Below, one piece after another: positions 10,161 through 21,560 of a stretch of 64,000 bases of DNA (position 1 is the first letter of the stretch; every line of letters starts with the position of its first letter). The notes beneath the pieces were generated by a model. That model saw only the letters and a list, made by a program, of their open reading frames with translations. It searched no databases and was not told the DNA's origin. Source of the stretch: Umbilicaria muhlenbergii (lineage: Eukaryota > Ascomycota > Lecanoromycetes > Umbilicariales > Umbilicariaceae). Location of the stretch: NCBI GenBank assembly GCA_000611775.1, contig KK106982.1:1596643-1660642 (forward strand). The letters are read 5' to 3'. The position numbers and the translations under genes are program-made.

Positions 10161-13100
10161 TACTGATCGCTCAGTACCTTCAGGTGAACGGTCATGTCAG
10201 AAGCATAAGACATGATGGCATCAACACTTCAATCTCATCAGGTCAATGAAACAGTCAACAATCAAGCTGAGGCAGGCCCTTCAATTAGCAGGTCTACATT
10301 ATCAGTCATTGATACCCCTACTTCTGACCTCCCTGATGATGATGAACATATCACTGCAGGCAACCCTGATGACATCATTGAAGATCTTGAGGCAGTCACT
10401 GCTCATAATCAGGAGGTCATTGAGCGCCAGTGACTACAGCTACAACATGTATGACAAGAAATTAAGTTTAAGGATAATAAAAGGGAGCTCTGAGAGCTTA
10501 ATCAACACCTGCAAGAAGATCCTTCAACTATGACTACAGTAAACTCAGGGAATGATGCAGGTTCATCACATGAACTATGATGTCAAGTTATGATAGACAT
10601 CACACCTCCCCCTTTTCAACACCTTGTAAAGTCATGAGAGCCTCACCTCTATGCAGGAGGCATCAAAGTCATGAGATGAAGACTTCAGGAATACCTGAAT
10701 GAAATCAATCAGAATCAGAAGCTGATGTCAGAGCAATTCTCTACTGAATGAGATTTCATCATCTGAGCAGGCACCTACCTTGAGAAAACAGTCATGAGTG
10801 ACTGATGAAAGCAAAAAGAGCAGCATGATCACACATGAGTCAATTAAAACAACTTTTTAAAGGTTATAGAGAAGAACATATCCACTGATGAAGAAAAAAA
10901 TGAACAAAATATCATCACATTCAATGCAGATGAAATTAAAAATCATGATACAATCACATTCTGATAAAAAAAATTATCAGAACTCTACAGCTTCCTTTCA
11001 GCTTCACAAAAGGAAATCAGTGAGATGCTCATTAAAGAAAAATGATGATCAAGGCTTCATCATCACATACTGACTGAACTATGAAGTTGAGATAAAACGC
11101 AGGTTGCAAGACAGTCAGTGCAGGAAATTTCAGCACATCTTGACATCATCATAAATCATGAAAAATTCTGAAGCCGCTCAGACACCAAAAAGGATCATCA
11201 AAGCAAAACTGACAACAACAACAAAAGTATGACACAGACGTCATACTATGAAAGAAAAGAATCTTACACTGAAAAAAAAAAATCTCACCCTCAACAATTC
11301 AAAAAAGAAAGAGGGAACAATTCATGAGGCTTTTATCAAGGAAGTAGCAGTGAACAAAGAAAAAATTAAAATCACATATCAGTTGCAGAGAAAGTGATCA
11401 TGAAAACAACACAGAAATTCACAGGACACTCAAAAAAACAAGAAGACTTTATTTATAAGAATAAAGTGAATGCATGAAAAGCAGCAGGCCTCTGTATCAA
11501 GTGTGAAGTCATCAGTCATTGAACAAATGAATGTATGACAGGATGATCAACAGCAGTCATTATCATGATTGATGTGAATAAATGATTCATGATCAACCTT
11601 CAGCTCACCTTCTTATTTATCATTGACAATATCTCACATCTGATATCAGGGCAATTAAAGGTGAACTCTCATACAACAAGAGATGATCTGAAGAAAAAAT
11701 ATTCATATATTATCAACAACAGCAGCCAAGGCAATACAATCACATGAGATGTTGTCAATAAGCTGTCTCTATCAACTGAATCCTATGAGGCTCAAGGCAA
11801 TGCATGAGGTAATGTGATTAAGCTATCAGAGTCTGTTGTACTGATGATTACAGCATACAACACTGATGATCAACCTTATCACTATAGTAATCATTTCTTT
11901 ATCACATAAGACAACACATTAGCTCCTTTTATCCTCAGGCTATCATTTCTAGTTCATGCAAACTCAAATCACTACTATGATACAGGTAAATTCCTATGAA
12001 GAAAGTCAAAACATACTACTGCATGCTGTATATTCACTGTCAGTGAAAAGAAGATGTTGAAGAATGTTCTACATATGAACAACCTCATCATTACTGACTG
12101 CTTTATAGAGCTGGCGGACCTAGTGACTGATATGAAAAAATATACCCTACAGATGAACTCATTGTGATATGACAAAAGGTATGATAATGTCTATGACAGT
12201 TTACCTCCTGAATATCATGACTTTGCAGACATATTTTAAGCAGCTGAGAAGCAGTCTTTACCTGAGAGAAGTTCACATGATCATGTCATTGACTTGAAAT
12301 CAGGGCAGCAACCTTCATTTAAAAAGTTATACTCAATGTCCTCAGTTGAGCTCAATGTACTGAAGGTATATCTAGATGATGTTATGAAGGCAGGCATAAT
12401 CTGCAAATTAATATCATCTGCAGCTTCACCTGTTATGTTTGTACTGAAATCAGACAGCAGCCTATGACTAGTCATTGACTATAAGCACTTGAATGATATT
12501 ATCATTAAAAATCACTACTCACTACCACTTATATCAGACATGTTGAATCATCTTCAAGGAGTTAAGAAGTTCACTAAGTTGAACTGCAAGAATGCATATA
12601 ATTGAATATGAATCAAGGGTGAAGATGAGTGAAAAACAGCATTTCAAACATGATTCAGCCTGTTCAAATATCTTGTCATGACTTTCAGTCTCATGAATGC
12701 TCCTGCTACATTTCAGGCATTCATTGATAAGGCTCTTAATGAGTTACTTGATATAATCTGCATGATTTATCTAGATGATATCCTAATCTTCAGCAAAGAT
12801 GAATCTGAACATGAGGAGCATGTATGAAAAGTATTAACTGCATTATAATGTCATGATCTTCATCTTAAGATCAGCAAATGCTTCTTTAATGCAATGAAAG
12901 TGAACTTCCTGAGGTTTAAGATCAATACTGAAGGCATACATATGAGTTCAGAAAGGATTCACGCTGTTGAAGAATGATTATCATCAGAGAACATTCATGA
13001 ATTGCAAATCTTTCTAGACTTCATCAACTTCTTCTGAAGGTTTATAAGAGATTATTCATGAATTGCAGCATCACTGTTAAATCTTCTGAAAACAGGAAAG

Positions 13101-16010
13101 AATAAAAAGAAGACTGAGAATACATTACCCTCTCCTCTTTAATCTCAACAGACTGCTACTAAAAGAAAGCAGAACAGCCTGATCTCATTGCAGAGATTTA
13201 ACACAAACTATTTAACATGCAGCCTGCAAGTCAGAGGAGAGTTATAACAAGAAAACATCATACCTGCTTCTTTTTCACTTTCAGGAGTCACATTGAAAGT
13301 GTTTAATGCTCTAAAGGAGACCTTCATGAGTGCTTTATTACTACACTACTTTGATGAAAACAAACTCATGAGAGTTGAAACGGACGCCTTCAAATTCACA
13401 ATTGATGAAATCTTGACGCAACACTTCAAGGTTGACGGTCAATTGCATTAATTATTAATTACTTATTACAGCAAGAAGCTGCTAGATACTGAGACCTGAT
13501 ATGATACAGATGAGCAAGAACTCCTTGTCATCATGAAAGTCATGCATCATTGACAGCACTACTGTCAGGGTGCTAAACATCAAATTGTCATACTGACTGA
13601 TCATGCAAACCTTGTTTGGTTCATGACTACCTCAAACCTCACATGAAGGCAGCTCAAGTGAGCTGAAAAGCTCACTGAGTATGATTTTAAGGTCACATAT
13701 CAAGAGGGCAAGAAGAACTCTGTTGATGATTTGTCAAGATGACCTGATTATGAACTGCTGAAGGCTGTCAGTACCTCAATCATCACTGAAATAATGTGAC
13801 AGTCCTTCCATTTAGGAAGCAAGGACTATAAGTCAGTGCAGGAGAAATTATACATGCTTGCTGCAATGACACTGCAGTCAAGACACTCAGTATGACAGAA
13901 GCTACAACAAGAGAACATCATATCTGTCATAATGAACATTATCAGTACAATGAACACTGAAGATGACAGTCTCATTAAAACATCAGCAGTGTGAAACCTA
14001 TCTGCTCAAGAAGAAGCAAGTCATGATGAATATGTTAATATGACAAATACTGAAGCTGATGACATGACTGAAACACCAGCAGTTCATGGCCTACATGCTT
14101 GAGAAGCAAGCCGTGATGAATATATCAATACAATGAATACTGAAGCTGATGATATGACTGAAACATCAGCAGTCCATGACCTACATGCTTGAGAAGCAAG
14201 TCATGACTGAATAAGAGGATTTAAGTATGCAGAGCCTCAGCAGCACTCAATCAAGGATAACTCAATAAACACTGCAGTTATGAATGATGACGCAAGTCAC
14301 ATTCTTATTAACTTTTAAATTAAGGATAGCACTTCTGCTGACACTGTTGAAGCGCTTCAACTCATGTTTACTCACTCATCAATAGGTGAGGAGATAACAG
14401 CTTATACAAGAATGTTTATTGAACAACTTAAACATGTGATTCATACTGAGCAGTCAAAAGACAGTTTGATACAATGAGTATGACAGGGATTAACTACCCC
14501 TTTTGAGGATAAAAACAACTTGGCTGAATCTGAGATGACAAATATGAATATAGACATGAACCCTGAGATGATCATGACATCAGAAATGCAGCCAAATATG
14601 GCATTTATACTGTCAGATATATGAAAACGTTGGCAAGAAATAAATGATGTCATACATTATGATGATAAAGTTTACATTCCGCAGAACTCTGCCCTTCATA
14701 ATGCAGTGATCAGTCAATTTCATGATGATGTTTTTGCAGGTCATTTCAGGAAATCAAGAACTGCAAAATTGATGCAGTGATCTTATGACTGACTTGATGC
14801 TGTCAGAGACGTATGATGTTACTGTCATGATTATGTTGAATGTCAAAAGGTGAAGCCAGCTCATCACAAATCATATGAATTATTGAACTCATTATCAGTC
14901 CTGAAAGTGTCATGACATATGATGACAATGAACTTCATTACAGACCTGTCACTGAGCAGCACATATGAAAGTATGACATGAGATTCAATCCTCATCATAA
15001 TTGATAAGTTGATCAAAATGGCTCACTATATTTCAATACAGAAGACAATGTCAGTTGCTGACTTCATTGAAGTGTTTATTCAAGACATAATTAAGCATCA
15101 TGACATGTCAAAAGTTTTAATCACAGACAGAGACAAGCTGTTTACATTAAAGCAGTGAATCAGCTTCTGCTTTCACATGCAGTGTCATCATAACATGTCA
15201 ACAGCTTTCCACCTGCAAACTGACAGTCAAATGAAGAGGCAGAATCAGTCCCTGAAGGTGTATTTACACATATTCATTGATGAGCAGCAAGAGGACTGAG
15301 TGAAGCTTCTACTCTGCATGAAGTTCTCATACAACAACTTCATACATGCTGCTACAGGAAAGAGCCCCTTTCAGCTTAACTTAAAGTGAGACCCTCAGAT
15401 GAGCCTAAGTAAGCTGTTTATACAACACTCACATGAACAAATAAGACCTTATGCAGATGCACAGCAGCTTCAAGATCAAATTGTAACAACTTAAGAGCAG
15501 TTATGACAGGTCAATGAGACATATGTAAATTATTATAATCAATGCTGAACAGAGATAACATTCAAAGAAGGTGATTTAGTACTGATTAATGAAAAGAATG
15601 TGTCAATGAACAAACAGATGAAGAAACTGCATTGAAAAAAGCTCAGCTCATTCATGATATGACATGTAATAAGTCAGTCATCATATGAACTTAACCTCTC
15701 AGAGGATCAAAACATCTATAATGTATTCAATGTCACTTTATTGAAGTCATTTCAAGACACACATCATGTGTTCTCTGCATTGACAGGAAAAGACCTACTA
15801 CTCAATTAAGATGATGAGTGAGAAGTTAAGGCAATTGTGAATAATCATGTTCATGACAGCAGGCTTCAATACCTCATTAAATGAAAGCTGATGAATCAGG
15901 TGTGAGATGACACATGAAAGTCAACACACTTCATTCATAATGCAAAGGCAAAAATGCAGAAATTTCATGCTGACAACTCTGACAAACTGAAATTCAGGTG
16001 AGTTGTATGA

Positions 16011-16171
16011 TGTGATCTTTAAGATCAATTGAGAAGCTGTCACAAAAGTCATGAGTCTTAAGATGTGACTCTTCAAGGTCAATTGAGAAGCTGTCACAAA
16101 AGTCATGAACCTTAAAATGTGACCCTTCAAGGTTGATTGAGAAGCTGTCACAAAAGTCATGAGTCTTAAGA
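16011..16171 (+). repeat. Three tandem copies of a 53-54-bp unit in the G1 3' region
   Basis: Units begin near 16011, 16064 and 16118, each containing GAGAAGCTGTCACAAAAGTC. They lie just after the chromodomain-like end of G1 and are not found in the other retroelements here. Confidence 0.8.
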
Positions 16172-16892
16172 ACTGAAAACTTTGTCAGCTTTGTTAATCT
16201 GATCTCTTATGACAGAGCCTGTGCTCTACAACAAGTATGACAGAAGTTATGACACTACAATGCTACAACAGAATCTTTAATAGGATTACTGCATGAAATA
16301 CATTATCACTGACATGTCACATTGCAGAGAACCAGAGAACACTCAAGTGCAGAAACATTTCATTTCAAATCTGAAGATCAAAGTGAACCTGAGGTCAACA
16401 TCTTGCACTCAACCCTTCATCAGTGCTGCATTAAATCATCTTCATTTATTTACTTGTCTTCTGCTGTCTTAAATTCTTCTTCACTGTTTGATGAAGCCTC
16501 TGACCTCATCTCCTCAACATGATGCTGCTCACAGAGTTCAATATACTCTTGATGATGATGAGATTGATGAGCGTTGAGAACACAGAGAGCGTGAGCAGTG
16601 CTTTTCAGTAAGACAGCAAGAGCTTGAATGAGCTTCTCAGGACTACTGAATTAACATTAATCACCTCATTATGAATGTCATGAGACTCATGTTGAGGAGT
16701 GGCTGCAGGGGGTGTGAAGAATGCTGATAATGATTAATAAAAGGCAGCAGTGTGAGGATCTGATGATCAGTCATTAAACACTATGATTAATTAGCAATGC
16801 AAAAGTACAACATAAAGTATGACAAAAGTATGACATAAAGTATGACACTTTGTCATACTAAACAAAACAAAAGAGGATTAAGAAAGGCAGAC

Positions 16893-17114
16893 TTATGATG
16901 TGCTGTCACTCCTCTGATCATCATAGACATGCGCTGAGACAACAACATCAAAGCTCTCAGAGTCAAGAGCAGTGATGATCAGAGACTCTGTCATGCATTG
17001 CTCATGAAGGTTGCAGAGAGATATGCAACATGTGCAGGCTCCTCTGTCTGACACAAAGCAGTGATCAACTTCAGCTTTTATACAAGAGTCACAGTGAGCA
17101 GTACCTGACAACAT
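16893..17114 (-). other. Opposite-strand cysteine-rich reading frame in the 3' region of G1
   Basis: A 73-codon frame on the strand opposite to pol. Its Cys/His spacing (CDSC, then C and CTCC, then a final HEQC) resembles the small zinc-binding Cys clusters of many fungal proteins. It lies between the chromodomain end and the 3' LTR, where extra genes of some LTR elements are found. Part of a fossil; no function is claimed. Confidence 0.35.
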
Positions 17115-17914
17115 GTGATTGAGGTTCTCTCAAATCACATGCTCATGATGATGAGCCTGCTGCACGTGAGCTGACAGTGAGGTATCATCATGACATCACA
17201 CAGAGCAGGAACTGCTGTTGAAGATGTCATTCAAAGGTAAACACCTGACCCTCTTCAGGTGCTGAACAGTCAGTTTTATCACTCTGTTTCCTCATCTCTT
17301 TCTGAAGGTGTTGATCATCACAGTTTCACTCATTAACTCTGACTCAGAGCCCTCCTCATCACACTGAGCTTGAAGATTGATGAGCTTCCCTGATGAAGGC
17401 AGGTCTTCACTGTTGTTCATGATCATGAGTTCAAGAGTTCAATTATTGATTGTCTATATATCATGTTAGCATTCATATGATGTATGACAGGAAGTACAAT
17501 ATCACAAGAATGTTGAGCTGTGAGCTGCAAGCTTCATGACACTCCCTTCATGAGATGAACACCTCTGCAATGAGGATGACATCATGAAGTCATCAGGTCA
17601 CTCAATGAGCTGTGAAAAAGTCATGAGATGTACAACAACATGTCATAAGACAAATGACTAGACAAATGATGAAGAATAAGCACAAAGGGAAGAGCATTTT
17701 GAACCTACAGTAAACATGATCTTGATGTTTATGTTATGAAGAAGAACTTACTGCCAGGCGTGATATCATCATAATTAAGTGAGGGCATGTGATCAGCCTT
17801 ACCTTAATGCAGTCTCATGTGATCACCCTACAACCTCAACTGTTATGACATCATAACAAGGTTTATGAGCATTCAGTTGGCCCCGGGGACGGCGTCATGA
17901 GAAGGGGAATGCTG

Positions 17915-18192
17915 TGTCAGGGTCATCATATAATAGTATGACAGTATGACAAGTACAACACTATAGTACAACACTATAGTATGACATTATATAAACATGA
18001 TGACTCAGCGCCTAGCGCCTTGACATCAAGTAAAACTCTTCACAAGGAGGTTCAGAAACCTGCTTCCTCAGTGATCAATTTTGTCACTGAATAGAAGATA
18101 TATAATCACTGCATTGACTCTATCATGACTTTTGCCTACGACACCCCGTTCAAACACTAGTATGATGACCGTCATACACTCAGCCTTTTACA
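17915..18192 (+). repeat. 3' LTR of G1
   Basis: The same length as the 5' LTR (278 bp), running from TGTCAGGG to TTTTACA and followed by the TSD copy ATGTA. It carries most of the C-to-T and G-to-A changes that separate the pair. Confidence 0.93.
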
Positions 18193-18197
18193 ATGTA

Positions 18198-19268
18198 CTT
18201 GTTAATCACCTTCAGCTGCTCAGCTTCTGACAAGCTTTGTGCTGCCTCTGCTGCACATCTGACTAGAGTTAGCTTGATCATCATTGAGGCAATCTGAATA
18301 TAAGATGTAATGATGTAGTTGATGACAGCAGCCTCTGTAATCTTCTGATGTTTAAAGATCTGAACTGATTCATAAGCTTCTTCTTTAATCTCATAATGTA
18401 AGTGCTTCTTGAACTCATCTAGTTACTCTCTTCACTGCTTTGAATTCATCATATGATGATAGTCATGATAGCTTCAATCAGTCATTCACTCTCTTAAGTT
18501 CATCTTCTTAAAGATTAATTCTTTCTCTCCTTGTTCCTTTATGAGGGCATTAATTCAATCACTGTAATATTTAATGTCTTCACGCTTTATGATGAACTCA
18601 TGAGTCTGAGGATAATGCACATTTAGCTGTTTCTGAATATAAACTCTGTTGATGTCATAATTGATGAGATGACACATGATTAACTTATTCTTGTTAAAGG
18701 ACTCAAGAACAACACACTTAAGTTTTAAGTTTAATTTCATGATCCTCAATATCACTCCCTTTTTCAAGTTACTCTTGAAAAACATAATCTTCAAGTTCAT
18801 TAATGCTGAGGTCTTGAGTTCCTCTGAATTAAATGAAGCAACATGATGAGAGTTAATCAATTTAAGCACTGCTTTAGTGATATTTCTCACAAGCTTATCA
18901 ATGTTCTTCACAGTCTTAATCATTACTTTCTTTGCTACTTTTGCTTCATCTGAGACATCAGGCCTGATCCCTTTCTTGATATGATAAGCATTCAGGTTAA
19001 AGAATAATGAGTCATTCACTGCATACTCAAGAACCTCCTTAATCTGATCAGAGAAGTAAGTGAAGTACTCATGACATTCATCCTTGCATGTCAAGGTATT
19101 AAAGCAAGATGTTAAATACTTAACATGCTTAATGCAAATTGACTTCTTCTGCTCAGTGAGATTTCTGACTGAAGCAGAGTTCATAAGAGCATCTTTATGA
19201 TATTGAATTAATCCTGTTAAGTCAATCTTATCAGTGATGTTCATAACAGTGAAGCAGTTAATGAACTT
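18198..19268 (-). other. Unidentified degraded coding sequence with a 240-codon open frame
   Basis: The minus-strand frame 19277-18555 is open for 240 codons, unusually long for this mutated DNA. It is rich in Lys, Asn and Ile with no Trp, as expected after C-to-T change. Past its stop, the same strand continues to about 18200 with Lys/Glu-rich helical-looking sequence. I recognise no family. It lies between the G1 3' flank and the large palindrome, and its first codons enter the palindrome arm, so the palindrome may have landed in or beside it. It could be a captured host gene or part of an unrecognised transposon. Confidence 0.4.
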
Positions 19269-20657
19269 CATCAGCAATTTAGTAAGTTAACTCTGAGTTA
19301 ATTTTTAGCACTTTGAGCGCTCTGAGCTTCTGATCTCATGTCTCAGCTAACAGCCGCTCTTAGCAGCCTTTGAGCGCTTTGAGCTCAACCTTAAATCTTG
19401 AGCAGAACATTAAAATTTTGTGATAAAAAAACAATTATTAAAACAATTGTTTAAAGAAGTACACACACAGTGTTATAATAACAGTAAAACTTATAATAAG
19501 TAAACTTTTGCTAAAATTCACTTTTCTGCAATAAAAAATCATAATTTGTTGAGTCTGAAAGCACTGTATAAGTGTTGAGTTTTGAATATTTAAAGAACTT
19601 CAAGATTTTCATCACTTAAAAATTTACACACTTTAATAACTTTTGCACCTCAACAGATATGAAGAAACTTTCAATGCATAAATTATAAAAAACAGTATTC
19701 TTTATTAATGTTAAACTAAAAGTTTCTTCATAACTGCTGTTGCTGTTAAGTTATATTTAATTCAAGTTATCAATAGTGAAAAATCTTTCAAAAAAAGTCA
19801 CATACCTTGAATAACTATTGCGCTTTTATACTTATAATATAACTTTCAGTTTATAAGGTGTAGAGAATAAGCTGTTTAAGAGTTTTCTTATACAAACTTT
19901 CTTTTTATGTGTTGTTGTTGTTGAGTTATTCAAAAAGTCATTAAAAGTCTGTTTATAAATGTTGTAATTTTCATCACTGAAAGTTTGAAATCAATATAAC
20001 TTTTTAACAACAACAGTTATAAAAAAAACTTTAAGTTATAAAACTGTTAAATAGCTTCTTCTCTACAACTTATAAACTAAAAGTTATATCATAAGTATAA
20101 AAGCGCAATAGTTATTCAAAGTATATGACTTTTTTTGAAAGATTTTTCGCTATTAAAAACTTGAATTAAATATAACTTAACAACAACAGCAGTTATAAAG
20201 AAACTTTTAATTTAACATTAATAAAAAATACTATTCTTTATAACTTATGCATTGAAAGTTTCTTCATATCTGTCGAGGTGCAAAAGTTATTAAAGTGTGT
20301 AAATTTTTAAGAGGCGAAAATCTTGAAGTTCTTTAAATAGTCAGAACTCAACACTTATACAGTGCTTGCAGACTCAACAAATCATGATTTTTTATTGCAG
20401 AAAAGTGAAGTTTAGCAAAAGTTTACTTATTATAAGTTTTACTGTTATTATAACACTGTGTGTGTACTTCTTTAAACAATTGTTTTAATAATTGTTTTTT
20501 TATCACAAAATTTTGATGTTCCGCTCAAGATTTAAGGTTGAGCTCAAAGCGCTCAAAGGGTGCTAAGAGCAGCTGTTAGCTGAGACATGAGATCAGAAGC
20601 TCAGAGCACTCAAAGTGCTAAAAACTAACTCAGAGCTAACTTGCTAAATTGCTGATG
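19269..20657. repeat. 1.39-kb palindrome (inverted repeat with about 690-bp arms)
   Basis: The left arm starts at CATCAGCAATTTAG and the right arm ends with the reverse complement (CTAAATTGCTGATG). The match continues, with scattered mostly transition differences, almost to the centre near 19963. The arms include GAGCGCTCTGAGC-type motifs, the TACACACACAGTG segment near 19453 and its mirror near 20460, and an AT-rich centre. No coding sequence is seen. Such structures are expected of a fold-back or Tir-type transposon or of head-to-head insertion. No clear target duplication was found. Confidence 0.82.
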
Positions 20658-21365
20658 ATTTAATCATCTATTGACTTCAGATTCATTAATCAGTACTTTA
20701 ACTCCTTCCTCAACAGATAATTCAGATACAATAGTACTGAAGATAATAATATTACTTAATTTACCTCAACAAAAAGCAGCAAAAGCAGGAGAAATTTTTA
20801 TTAATTTAAATACTGAAAACATTCTGTCTGAGAAAATGAAATGCAATAAATGCTGCAAAGCCTACACTGCTCAACTGCAGACAGTACATCAACAAATTTT
20901 CATCTTTCACACATCATTCTCAGCTTTCTCAAGTGCCTTAATGTACTGTGACGCTACAACAAAGCCTGCATCAGTATCAGCAACACTGTTGTCAGCAGTA
21001 TCATTACACAGAGACAACATACCTATCAAATCAAATGAATATAAGAAGATGCTTAAACACCCTCATGCAGCAAGCTTTATTCAAGTCATAAGTATAAAAA
21101 TTAACACCTTACAGTTAAAGCAGTCATGGCAAGAAGTCTCTCTGAAATATGCATGCACAGTCAGTAAAACACTTATATCTACAAGATGAGTATTCAAGTA
21201 TAAGTTTAATGATTAAGACTATTTCATCAAATACAAGACATGATTAGTTGCAAGAGAAGACTTACAGAAGACTCTGATAAACACATATACAATCACATTA
21301 ACTGCTAGAATTTTTCATGTCATTATAATAATTACAGCAGCTTTTGACTTAAAGACACAGCATTA
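20658..21365 (+). mobile_element. Ty1/copia fossil fragment (integrase-RT linker and start of reverse transcriptase)
   Basis: The plus-strand frame at 20671-21189 and the following sequence show the typical copia pattern of a linker, then HPHAASF, a SWQEV motif and the KTLISTR block at the start of the reverse transcriptase. The fragment stops within the RT domain; no LTR, integrase core or RNase H was found. It abuts the right edge of the palindrome. Broken, and only a small part of an element. Confidence 0.75.
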
Positions 21366-21560
21366 TGAAGAAATCTTTAGTTTGTAAAGTGTACAGAATA
21401 AAGAGATCTAAAACTTTTCAATAAAAAGTTTTTTATTATTCATGAAGGTATAATAGTTATTTAAAGTGTAAAATTTGTATGAAATAATTTACTGCTCAGA
21501 GAGTGCTCTGAGCGCATAAAGTACTATTAACTAAAATCTTATTTTTGAGCGGGCTGCCAA
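21366..21560. repeat. Short sequence related to the palindrome arm
   Basis: Contains stretches such as ATAGTTATTTAAAGTGTA and GTGCTCTGAGCGC that resemble segments of the 19269-20657 arms. It may be a truncated, diverged copy of the same fold-back element. Low certainty. Confidence 0.35.

Larger units (their letters stand above)
9883..18192 (+). mobile_element. G1: Ty3/gypsy chromovirus fossil with both LTRs and TSD
   Basis: An 8.3-kb element bounded by 278-bp LTRs and flanked by the 5-bp duplication ATGTA (9878-9882 and 18193-18197). A polypurine tract, GAGAAGGGGA, abuts the 3' LTR. Recognisable parts in order are gag with a zinc knuckle near 11492-11533, reverse transcriptase near 12290-13000 with a YLDDILIF motif, RNase H near 13290-13760, integrase near 14640-15500 and a chromodomain-like end near 15790-15950. 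A long 3' region of about 1.9 kb follows, with tandem repeats and an opposite-strand reading frame. The LTRs differ at 21 of 278 positions, all transitions, so they cannot be used as a clock because the change is RIP-like. The element is broken by dozens of changes and is surely inactive. Confidence 0.93.
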
